From the NCBI RefSeq assembly GCF_003013715.1, contig NC_072814.1, positions 434,001-498,000 on the forward strand: a DNA stretch of 64,000 nucleotides, read 5' to 3'. Under the pieces are notes generated by a model that searched no databases, was not told where the DNA came from, and saw nothing but the letters and a program-made list of their open reading frames with translations. The DNA is from Candidozyma auris (Eukaryota > Ascomycota > Pichiomycetes > Serinales > Metschnikowiaceae). The position numbers and the translations under genes are program-made. Shown piece by piece: positions 53,339 through 62,500 of the stretch (the stretch's first letter is position 1; each line of letters opens with the position of its first letter).

Positions 53339-55606
53339 ATGCCAAAGCAGAAATCGAAGACGGCGACGTTGTTCGATATCCGATTGAAGAACTGCAACCA
53401 CGATGTCTTGTTGCTTAAGGGATCAGAACATAATGCTGCGTCCACTTTCATTAGCGGCAAAATTGTGCTTTCGGTCAACGAGCCCATTTCCGTGAAAAAG
53501 ATCACCCTTAGGTTATACGGTACCCTTCGTCTAAGGTATACCGACGCAAGGGGCTCCGTACCTAAACCAGCAAGATTCGAGAAGAAAGTTTATGAGTATG
53601 TTTGGGATCCAGCCGAAATTTCGAAGTACTTGAACAACATGTATGAGAACTCCAGCAGTGGGGGCAGTGCCGCCTTCACAGGAGCTTCTCCGCCAAGCTC
53701 GGGAAATGGTCTCGCCAGAAGTCCAATCAAGTCCAAGGCATCCTCAACTTCGTTGAAGAGCTTGGGCATGACATTTCGCTCGATGTCTTCAACGTCGTTA
53801 TCTCACCATGGAAATCTGACGGGCCATGGTGGTTCCTCGGCGTCATCGTCATCCTCGAATTTAAACTCAAGGGGAAGTCATCTTCTCGTCCAGGGCAATT
53901 ATGAATTCCCTTTCAGTGCGATTCTACCAGGTGACATGCCTGAATCTGTGGAGGGGTTGCCAGGCGCCAGCGTGGTGTACAAGCTTGAGTCTACTATTGA
54001 CAGAGGAAAGTTTCATCATCCTATGGTGACCAAGAAGCACGTTAGAGTGGTGAGAACCTTGACGACAGACTCTGTCGAGCTTTCTGAGACAGTGGCTGTT
54101 GACAATACCTGGCCTAAGAAAGTCGAGTATTCCCTCAATGTTCCCAGCAAAGCTATTGCCGTCGGGTCAGGTACACCCATTTCTCTAATGCTTGTTCCTC
54201 TTCTTAAAGGCCTACAATTGGGTGAGATAAGAATATCTTTGGTGGAACTTTACTCATACGTGGGCTACTTGCCACCCGCTTACACAGACGAGCGCATAGT
54301 TTGCGAGAAAGTCATCCCAATGCCTCGTCCCGATGATCCACATTTTCAAATGGACAAATGGGAGATCGACACATTCCTTAGAATACCACCAAGCTTGTCG
54401 AAGTGCACTCAGGACTGTGACATACAAACTCATGTCAAAGTCAGACATAAGCTTAAGTTCAATATTGGCTTGTGTAACCCTGATGGTCACACATCCGAGC
54501 TTCGTGCTTCCTTACCGGTACAGATATTCATTTCCCCATTTGTTACCGTTAGTGCCAGAACTGATGATAGTGAGGATCTTCAAGAACCACAACACCATAA
54601 TGAAAACGCCGACGAAGAAGTGTTGTTCTCTAGTGATCCTCACAACACATCGTTGACCAATTTGCATCAGTATGAGCAACTGTTCCGAAACTCAGACGAT
54701 GCCAGCCCAAATGAACCTCTACGGTCCAACCCGCACTCATACTCATCTTTTACTGGACTCATTGCACCTCCAATGTATGAGCAACATGTCTACGATCAAT
54801 TGTGGTCAGATGTGTCACCAATGGAATCACCAATCACATCGGGTGCATCGACGCCCAGATCCAGACCTAGCGCAGATGTGCTGCAGTTTAGTATGAGCAG
54901 TATTGACACCGCCCAATTGACAGAAAACTTGCGTCAGCTCAAGTTGCAAAGGCAGCTTCAGGAAGGCCCCGAAGGAAACACTGTTCTGTCGCCAGCGTCG
55001 CGGGAAAGAGCCATCTTCACAATGGACGGTGAGCAGGAGGGTGATTACTTCGCCAGACGACCAGCTTTGCAATCACATCTTCTGCAAGGCCATAACAGTT
55101 GCTCTGGAACGAACTCAGCATTAGGCACTCCAGGTGGCTATTACGGCGGTGCTATACAATCTCCAGGTCTTATGACACCGCCAGTACATCTTTCACGTAC
55201 TACGTCGGAAACCAACCTTGAACCCGATGACATGTACCGAGTGCCCAGCTATAACGAGGCCATCAAGGGTGACGTCCAGGACACACTCTCGCCTGCGTAT
55301 CAGCCTCCGCAGCCAGGCTCCAACATCAATGCCGAGGAAGTGAATAGAAGATTTGAGGAGAACATATCACGATCGACCACGCCTGTTGGGCTGGCGCCAA
55401 ACAGAAACAACAGAGGGCTTTTGAGTCGCGCAGGCAGCTCAATCAACTTGATGAGCTCTTCGAGAGCTTCCTCCAACAAACTGTCTCCATCATCATCCAG
55501 GAATGTGTCGAGCACCAACTTGTCGAACTTGCTGGGAGACAACGTTTCACGCCAGTCCCTGAGACGAGGCCGGGGCACGGCCACCTTTTCAATGACTCCG
55601 ATTTAA
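53339..55606 (+). CDS. ROD1: alpha-arrestin, Rod1/Rog3 (Art4/Art7)-like
   Basis: Arrestin-related trafficking adaptors bring the Rsp5 ubiquitin ligase to nutrient transporters for endocytosis; Rod1 acts on hexose and monocarboxylate carriers and is controlled by Snf1. The 755-residue protein has an arrestin N-domain (about 10-85 and, after a Ser/Gly-rich loop, 180-235: FDIRLKNCNHDVLLLKG, GNYEFPFSAILPGDMPESVEG) and C-domain (about 250-410). Rsp5-binding PY-type motifs follow: PPAY (within the arrestin part), PPMY (APPMYEQHVY) and VPSY (YRVPSYNEAI). The long Ser/Asn-rich tail has many possible phosphosites. Whether it is the Rod1 or Rog3 orthologue cannot be decided. Confidence 0.87.
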   Translation: MPKQKSKTATLFDIRLKNCNHDVLLLKGSEHNAASTFISGKIVLSVNEPISVKKITLRLYGTLRLRYTDARGSVPKPARFEKKVYEYVWDPAEISKYLNNMYENSSSGGSAAFTGASPPSSGNGLARSPIKSKASSTSLKSLGMTFRSMSSTSLSHHGNLTGHGGSSASSSSSNLNSRGSHLLVQGNYEFPFSAILPGDMPESVEGLPGASVVYKLESTIDRGKFHHPMVTKKHVRVVRTLTTDSVELSETVAVDNTWPKKVEYSLNVPSKAIAVGSGTPISLMLVPLLKGLQLGEIRISLVELYSYVGYLPPAYTDERIVCEKVIPMPRPDDPHFQMDKWEIDTFLRIPPSLSKCTQDCDIQTHVKVRHKLKFNIGLCNPDGHTSELRASLPVQIFISPFVTVSARTDDSEDLQEPQHHNENADEEVLFSSDPHNTSLTNLHQYEQLFRNSDDASPNEPLRSNPHSYSSFTGLIAPPMYEQHVYDQLWSDVSPMESPITSGASTPRSRPSADVLQFSMSSIDTAQLTENLRQLKLQRQLQEGPEGNTVLSPASRERAIFTMDGEQEGDYFARRPALQSHLLQGHNSCSGTNSALGTPGGYYGGAIQSPGLMTPPVHLSRTTSETNLEPDDMYRVPSYNEAIKGDVQDTLSPAYQPPQPGSNINAEEVNRRFEENISRSTTPVGLAPNRNNRGLLSRAGSSINLMSSSRASSNKLSPSSSRNVSSTNLSNLLGDNVSRQSLRRGRGTATFSMTPI

Positions 55607-55740
55607 CACACCTCACAGTCACAGAGCATAGACCTCACTGATAGACGAAAATAGATATAAAGATACTTCAATCAAATCACTCATGAAACAAAGTCAGGTA
55701 CCTTATATGTATAGCTCCACATTCATTTCCTTAATCATAT

Positions 55741-55749
55741 TTTGCAGCC
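55741..55749 (-). promoter_or_regulatory. recurrent motif GGYTGCRAA, copy upstream of TLG2
   Basis: The minus strand reads CACTGGCTGCAAAATAT, about 90 bases before the TLG2 ATG. Confidence 0.45.
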
Positions 55750-55836
55750 AGTGTAGTGCGCATCTTGCCAGCTCACGTACACTCCGCAACTAATACTGCT
55801 TCAATCAATTACACCTCAAAAGTCTATAACCACTTT

Positions 55837-56910
55837 ATGTTCAGAGACAGAACAAATTTATATCTTTCGTATAGGCGGACAGTTCCCCGTCGACAAGCTA
55901 ATCAAGAAGCAAAATTTGTGGCGTTGGCTGAAGAAGAGGAAGGGCTCATGGGATCAAGACGAGTATCCTCTAACAACCAAAGAAGGAAGGGCCAGTATAA
56001 GGATGCTGGAGAAGAGGCAATCGAAATGAAACCAATCGCTCCTTCGATCTTTGATATATCAAATGGGTTGGATGAGAACTTGAGCAAAATTAAGTCGCAA
56101 ACTAATGAATTGAGCTCTTTGTACAAGAAGCTTCTAATAACGAGAGACAACGAGAAGCAAAGGTTAGAAACACGCATTGAAGATTTGAATTTCGAAACAA
56201 CAAAATTATTTGAAAACTGCTACGTGCTCATAAAGAAATTCGAGTTTCTACAGAAGAACTTCAAGAGGCTCAAGCTAGAGTACACTCAGGATGAGATTTC
56301 GATTATTGAGAATTATAAAAAGACATACGCCCTAAAAATCCAGGACAGCTCTCTCATCTACAGAAATTTGCAGAATAACTACATCAAATTCCTCAAGGAC
56401 GATGATGATGCAGAAACTGATCGACTACTATCGTCTAGCAATACGTCGACTGTTGCTCTAGATGAAGAAGATTCCAAGAATATTGAAGACTACTCAAAGA
56501 TGGTACTCCAACAAGCTCAGACACAAATTCAGAATAATCCCAACTCACAAATACTAGCACAAAGGGAGCGCGAAATTTCTAGATTGGCTATGGGAATTCT
56601 CGAAATCTCCACCATTTTTAAGGAAATGGAGACTCTCATCGTGGACCAAGGAAGCATGCTAGATCGCATTGATTACAATTTGACCCGAACGGTAGAGGAT
56701 CTAAAATCTTCAGACAAAGAGTTGCTAAAGGCTCAATCTTACCAAAAGAGAACTACAAAGTGTAAGATAATTTTTCTTTTGAGTTTGGTTGTTTTGGCCT
56801 TGTTTCTCTTTGTGTTATTTAGATCACCTACCAAAACCAAGATAATCGAAAAACCTAGCGATTCGAGGCCAGTACCCGAAAATCAGCCTGCTGAAGGTGA
56901 TCAGAAATGA
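55837..56910 (+). CDS. TLG2: endosomal/TGN t-SNARE Tlg2 (syntaxin 16 type)
   Basis: Tlg2 is the Qa-SNARE for retrograde and endosome-to-Golgi fusion, working with Vps45, Tlg1 and Vti1. The first ATG of the frame gives 357 residues starting MFRDRTNLYLSYRRT, which is the conserved N-terminal peptide that binds Vps45; the 27 codons before it open with GTG. An Habc-like helical region (about 85-200), an acidic linker, the SNARE helix (about 240-300; REREISRLAMGILEISTIFKEM and the zero-layer Gln in IVDQGSMLDRID) and a single C-terminal anchor (IIFLLSLVVLALFLFVLF) follow. A short lumenal tail rich in Pro and Glu ends it, similar to S. cerevisiae Tlg2. Confidence 0.93.
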   Translation: MFRDRTNLYLSYRRTVPRRQANQEAKFVALAEEEEGLMGSRRVSSNNQRRKGQYKDAGEEAIEMKPIAPSIFDISNGLDENLSKIKSQTNELSSLYKKLLITRDNEKQRLETRIEDLNFETTKLFENCYVLIKKFEFLQKNFKRLKLEYTQDEISIIENYKKTYALKIQDSSLIYRNLQNNYIKFLKDDDDAETDRLLSSSNTSTVALDEEDSKNIEDYSKMVLQQAQTQIQNNPNSQILAQREREISRLAMGILEISTIFKEMETLIVDQGSMLDRIDYNLTRTVEDLKSSDKELLKAQSYQKRTTKCKIIFLLSLVVLALFLFVLFRSPTKTKIIEKPSDSRPVPENQPAEGDQK

Positions 56911-57159
56911 TTACAATGGTTCACAATCGACCCTGATGCTCATAATCATGTCAATTGACCTATCACAAAACTTGTTCATTCATTCACGACCTTGTTCATC
57001 TATGAAAATACTGTTACAAGACTGAGCCAGACAGTTGTGGCCCTAAGCTTTCCACCGCGCCCAGCACAGTGAATACTAAACAAATTAATCGTACAAATTC
57101 TTCAGGTTCGACCCGTAGCGTTCCCTTTAGCTCTATAAGCTCGATTGAAAGCTTGACTT

Positions 57160-58797
57160 TTAAATCATGCCGTAGGGCCCGTCTCTGGGGGGCCTATTGC
57201 CAGGTCTATGGAGTGGTTGCCCGCCGTAGCGATTCTGGTAAGCCGGGTTGCCGTATTGCTTCCTCCTTGCCATGCCACCTACAGCAAAATCAGGATTGTT
57301 ATTCAAAACATTGTCAGATACTGAAGGCTTTGGAGGACGTGCCTGCGCATAGCCCCCACTGCCAGGGCCACCGCCATAAGGACCCTGGTAAGGGATGCCT
57401 CTGCTTGGAGGATCGCCATAGAATGACAGCAGTTGTGGTGAAGGTGAAGGCTGGTATCCGCCTTGCTGCTGGTAATTTTGCTGGTAATGAGGTTGATACT
57501 GAGAAACACTGGGATACTGCTGGGTCTGTTGCTGGGGAGCACCGCCCGGCCGATAGACAGCACCCGAAACGGCATGAGAGGCTTGTCCAGGTCCCGGTAC
57601 ATTCGGTGCAGCGCTGTTGTTGTACGCGCCCACATTGGGTTGCCTTTGGGAGATACTGGTGAAATCGGAGCCGTCGTCGTTATCCAAGTCAGCTTGTTGA
57701 TGCTCGGGCAGTTCGTCGCCCAATTCGGTGAATGGCTGATGTCCTTCAACGTTTGGGTGATGATCAAATACGCCATACTTTTGCAGGTTGTTCAATGCCA
57801 CAGATCCACGCTCCGATGCTGGGTAGGGCAAGGTGCCTGATCCATTTTCATCTGACTTCACCGCAACATTGGGCACAAATGTCGGAGCCATCTTTTGCTT
57901 CGCAGACACAGGAGTGCTTGGTCCGTTGTTGAGATTGACACTGGCGTCTTCGTAGTAACTGCCACTACCGTTGGGAAAATTGGTAATGCCTGGCTTGGTG
58001 ACATCATTGGCAGTACGAGGCTGCGACTCATACAAACTGTGAGAAGAATCATCCTTGGCCGTGTATCCTCTCGTGGCGCCTCTGTAAGTCGACTCTTTGA
58101 CGAGAGAGCTCTCGTCATCGTTGGTACTGTCTCTTTGAAGGTTGTTGAAAGTGTACGCCGGTTGTGGACGCACCCCACCAATGGCGGGGCCAGTAAAACC
58201 TGAGTTACCGGCAGAGTCAAGTTTATTGTAGGAAACAAAGTTGCTCTTAGACTCCGTTTCATCATCGTCGTCGACATCACGCTGAGGATGGACGCGAATC
58301 GCGAGAATCAAGAGTGGGATGGCAATGAGAGCCAAGATAGCGGGGACCACCAAGATCCAACCGACCCACGCCACATGAGGTTGAAAAACCATGATGACCA
58401 TTACGCAGATGACAGCAGAAGCAAGAAATGCGAGCACCGTGAGCACAATGGCCAAAATGACCACCACAGTAGTATCAAAGAAAATCAGCACCACCGTAAG
58501 CACCAAGGCCAAAAACAACAAGCCTGCAGCAATGGGAGCGACAATAAACGACTTGGACAACATGTTTCTCGTGCTTCCAGAGAGAAGCCAGTCTGTCTGT
58601 CTGTCAATATTACCGAAATCAACTGGGTAGTAACTTCCAGGGCAGGATCCTCTCCAACAGTAGCCAAAGATACCAAAACTATACTCGTTGTGAGACGCCA
58701 ACTTCAATGAAGTGGTCACCGGGGACGTAACATTAGCAAGAATGGCAAACACCAACGAGATGAGTAGGAGGATGGCAGCGACAATGGAAAAGATCAT
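57160..58797 (-). CDS. RIM9: Rim9/PalI family membrane protein of the pH-sensing pathway
   Basis: Rim9 is a plasma-membrane protein of the SUR7/PalI family that supports the pH sensor Rim21 in activating Rim101 at alkaline pH. The ATG at 58797 gives 545 residues (MIFSIVAAILLL); the frame upstream opens only with TTG. Four membrane spans are present (about 2-22, 80-105, 108-135 and 143-165), with the extracellular loop between spans 1 and 2 holding the family's GYCWRGSCPG motif and a WLLSGSTRNMLSKSFIVAPIA segment. The long cytosolic tail is rich in Asn, Gln, Pro, Gly and Tyr. The tail is longer than in S. cerevisiae Rim9 (239 residues) and more like filamentous PalI. Confidence 0.85.
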   Translation of the reverse strand: MIFSIVAAILLLISLVFAILANVTSPVTTSLKLASHNEYSFGIFGYCWRGSCPGSYYPVDFGNIDRQTDWLLSGSTRNMLSKSFIVAPIAAGLLFLALVLTVVLIFFDTTVVVILAIVLTVLAFLASAVICVMVIMVFQPHVAWVGWILVVPAILALIAIPLLILAIRVHPQRDVDDDDETESKSNFVSYNKLDSAGNSGFTGPAIGGVRPQPAYTFNNLQRDSTNDDESSLVKESTYRGATRGYTAKDDSSHSLYESQPRTANDVTKPGITNFPNGSGSYYEDASVNLNNGPSTPVSAKQKMAPTFVPNVAVKSDENGSGTLPYPASERGSVALNNLQKYGVFDHHPNVEGHQPFTELGDELPEHQQADLDNDDGSDFTSISQRQPNVGAYNNSAAPNVPGPGQASHAVSGAVYRPGGAPQQQTQQYPSVSQYQPHYQQNYQQQGGYQPSPSPQLLSFYGDPPSRGIPYQGPYGGGPGSGGYAQARPPKPSVSDNVLNNNPDFAVGGMARRKQYGNPAYQNRYGGQPLHRPGNRPPRDGPYGMI

Positions 58798-59574
58798 GGT
58801 CGTTGGTCGACGTCGCAATTAATAATTTGGGGATCAGAAAGTCGAAAGCAGATATGCTGCGTTTCAGCAATAAGCGAGGGATAATATATGACCTTAGCGA
58901 CACACTGACGCTAACTATTTTCACTTCGTCAAACTCGATGTGAAATGCTCCAGCAAAAATGTCAAGAGAAGAAAAAGTTTAAAGAAAAGTCCAAGCTGCA
59001 CTTTACCTCAGGGAGCGAGATCAGACTTATTGTTTGGTTGAGCGTGCGCCGCGCCTCGACTTGAGGGAGGGAAAAAAAAAAAAAAAAAAGTGGCCCCAAA
59101 CATAGGGGTCGTGCGGCAACTGCCACGGCTAACACTGGCACTCATTTTGACAGACTCGCATCAGCCATTCCGCACGATAGCTTGTGCGAACTTGTACTGA
59201 TGAGATAGGGGGAGCGCCAGGCCCAAATACTGGGACAAAACATTACCGAGCCGCAGAGCTGGCCGATAGGCGGAGCCGGTTGGTGTGGATTATTAACTAT
59301 GGATCAACTTCAAGCGAACTTCATTTGTCTTTTTTACTTCTTTTGTTCGTGATCAGATTATTACGAAGGAGTAGTGCTCGTTTGGCTTGCCTCGTCTTCG
59401 AAAAGCTTCTTGTTTCCTGTCTGAGCTCGCTGGAAAAGGCAGAGTAGCGCATCACCTCTTGCCTCGCCCAGACGCCCTATGCAATAAACTGTGGTGCTGG
59501 AGATGTACATTTGTGTCTCCCCAATTTTATTCATTAAGGGCGTAGCAAGACCAAAGATAAGGCTGTTAGTTGGT
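58798..59574. other. RIM9 upstream region / FAB1 3' flank
   Basis: A 777-base region with an 18-base A run (59072-59089) and no credible coding frame. The FAB1 stop codon lies at its right end. Confidence 0.5.
59072..59089 (+). repeat. poly(dA:dT) tract, A18
   Basis: An uninterrupted run of 18 A residues about 280 bases upstream of RIM9. Confidence 0.85.
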
Positions 59575-62500
59575 TTAATTTGACCTGCCCTCATACCATA
59601 TATCAGGCACCTCAAGGATATACCGGTCCATCGCTTCTCGGAACCGGATTCGGTATTGCTTAGGCGTCACAATCGTAGGATCCTTACCTTTCTTCCCCAC
59701 TAACGTACTTCCCTTCACCCAATTCTCGACCTTTTTGTCCCAGGTAAATGTGCGCAACCAATCGATGATACCAACATAGAGTTTCTGTGTATTATCGTCA
59801 ATGCCAATCACCAATGAATAATCCATTACATCCATGGCAGAAAGAAACGAGGTATCGTTGAACAAAGATCCTCTCAACAATTTCTTCAGCTGCTCCTTCA
59901 CGAACACTGGGCTCTCATAGATATACTCAATCATGTTCTCGTCAAGCAACACCTCGTTTTCCTTGCCTGTTTGCTGTACGTGTCTGTTTCTCATGGACCC
60001 CTTGAGGTCGAATATTCTCGAACACTTGCAGTCGTACAAAAGATTTTCCATGATCAAGAAGTCCATCTTGAATGTCTTTCCTGAAACAGAATTTTTAATT
60101 TCAATTTGGTAAAATCCAAATATCTTCGCTATCGCTGTAGACAATGTGTAAAATGTCGACTGCGAGATGTACTTGAAGTAAAATGGTGCAATTGACACAA
60201 ATGACTCCAACTCTGACTTCAGTAGCTCTTTGATGATGTATCTGTTATCCAAAGTCTTCAAAAAGTTTGATCCACTCTTACCACCTTTAGAGTTCCATTT
60301 GATGCATCGGGAAAGACTTTGAATATATGATTTGTCCAACCCACAAGCTTTTCTGAATGCCTCAAACTGTTCACTGTAGAATATCTTACACGAAATCAGT
60401 GTGTTACCGTCAGCAAATTGGTACTTTAAGTGATTGCTCTTAGTCTTCACCATGATATTCTCGAGCTCACTCATCAGCCTGTTGGAGGATGCCATGCTTT
60501 TCTTGAACTTCTTCTCAATCTTAGTGAATTGTTCAGCCTTCTTTTGATAAGCATCATTGTGCACCGTCTCGTCCTCATCATTTGGAGTGGTGGCCATATC
60601 TTGTATCTTCTGTTGGTATACTGGTGACGAGAGGCAAAACGCCACTAAAGAACTTGGCTCATCTTCCCTTACTATCACATCGGAATCAGCAAAGGTGTGC
60701 TCCGTCACATCAAACGGGTACTCTAAGGGGTCCCACAATGTCGCAGATCTGTCGGCCCAGTAGTTCATGAGAGATTTGAGTAGTGAATTTCTCTCTGGTT
60801 GAGGAATCTCGATCCTTTGTTTCATTGTACCCTCCTTATTAGCTTTGTTTATTTCTTCCAGTATTTTTTTGGTCTGTTCGCCAAGCAACTTCTGCTCCTC
60901 CTTGCGGTCTAGAGTCTTTCTATCCAGGGTCAGGAAGTCACTTGGTACCTGACTAGTTAAATGTTCCTGGGGAGGATAACGAGTGGATTCTTCAGAAACT
61001 CTAGGCACCGTAGACGCGGAGTCAGTATGAAGTAATTTGTTTCTCTTGTTCTCATGATTCACATCCACAACATCTTCAATATTGCCGTAGATCTCCACTA
61101 TAGGCAGTGAATTGCCAATAGGTAAAGTTTTGTATTTATATGATTTCTTTTCTAATGCTTCTTCTCTTTGCCTTTGAAATTCAAGCGTCATTTGATTGAA
61201 GTAGTTGGTCAAGTCTTGAACTTTTTTTGGATTTTGAGAAAAGTTGTCTGAGGAATCACCACTAATCGAATTAGCACAAGACTTGTCCGGTGACTTAATC
61301 GAGCTTTTGTTGTCATTTTCAAATGATTGCTGAATCTGCGAGATTTTATCCTCTATGACCGCAGAAGGTACCCTAAATCTACTGATTTGAGGAACTGGTC
61401 TCTTAGGAGCTTTTTCGCCGTGTTCTTTCAAAGAATTTGGAGAGGTCCTCAGAATATTCTCTGGGCTTTCAGTATTATTTTTTGCCTTTGCAGCATCATC
61501 CTTTCTAAGATTCTCCGTGGAGCGATTCTTCAGGGTATTGTCATGATCCAATTTATCGATCAAGTAGTTCCTAAGATGGGACTGTGTGATTTTGTTGATT
61601 TCGTTTTCTGTCGGCAAAAAATCTGCTTCAAATTCGTTAAACTCAGTATCCCAAGCAACAACAACATCCTGCAATTCACGTTGAATGGCATTTAACAGAA
61701 CATAATTGGTGGGTTCAGTCTGCTTGTAAAAATCTAAGAGTTTTGCAGCAAGAGTTCTATGCTGAGTAGAAACACGTTCCTTAAGCTGCTCTACTCTCTC
61801 ATAACCAGCCTCGGCCTTGTCGACCGTGTCGAGCTTCACCCTGTTGAGTCTATCTGAAATGCTCTTGAAGAAAGCATCCATTTTTCTTGAGATACGTTCA
61901 AAGCTTTCGATTTTTAGGCGAATGTCTGTTTCCATTGTTGATTCTAACTTCTTCTTGGGGACAATCACCTCATAATTTGCAATTTTGGAGTACTCCATTC
62001 TTATCACGATGTCATTGTAACCAAAGTACTTTATTTGCTTTTTAAAGTAGTCATGCGAGCATTCTCCCTCGTGTCTAACACCATCTGACCAGAAGGATAG
62101 CTCAAAAAATTTACCCAAAGATAGGTAGTATATCTCATCAGTCATCACTGTGATCGGAGTTGAGTGATTACATTCTGGGCAATGACTCCACATAAGACGT
62201 TCATCCCGACCTTTAAAATCATGAGAAGTAGTATCTACTCTCTCAATAATGAAGTCCACCTTTGCATTATCATGAACGTAGGTCCTGTAATGGTCGAGAA
62301 GCAACTCTTGACACTCCTCGCAAGCCGTGGTGCATTCCTGAAGTATTTGATCTAAAAAGACACCGAGACACTTATCATTATCAGTATGAAAATCAATCAC
62401 GACAATTACTGGCCCAGCACAAGGTGTCGCATGCTTGATAGAAACAGTTGAATAAAGCACATGTATGCTTCTATGAAAAATTGGGTATAGTTGATAGCAA

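Noticed and set aside
646..55749. Identification of the recurrent motif as the Rpn4 proteasome element
   Set aside because: The Rpn4 core GGTGGCAAA (or GAAGGCAAA in Candida) differs at the central bases in all 14 copies, and none of the genes served is a proteasome gene.
57105..57120. GGTTCGACCC, a tRNA B-box-like sequence
   Set aside because: The flanking five bases cannot form a T-arm stem and no A box or acceptor stem is found at the right distances.
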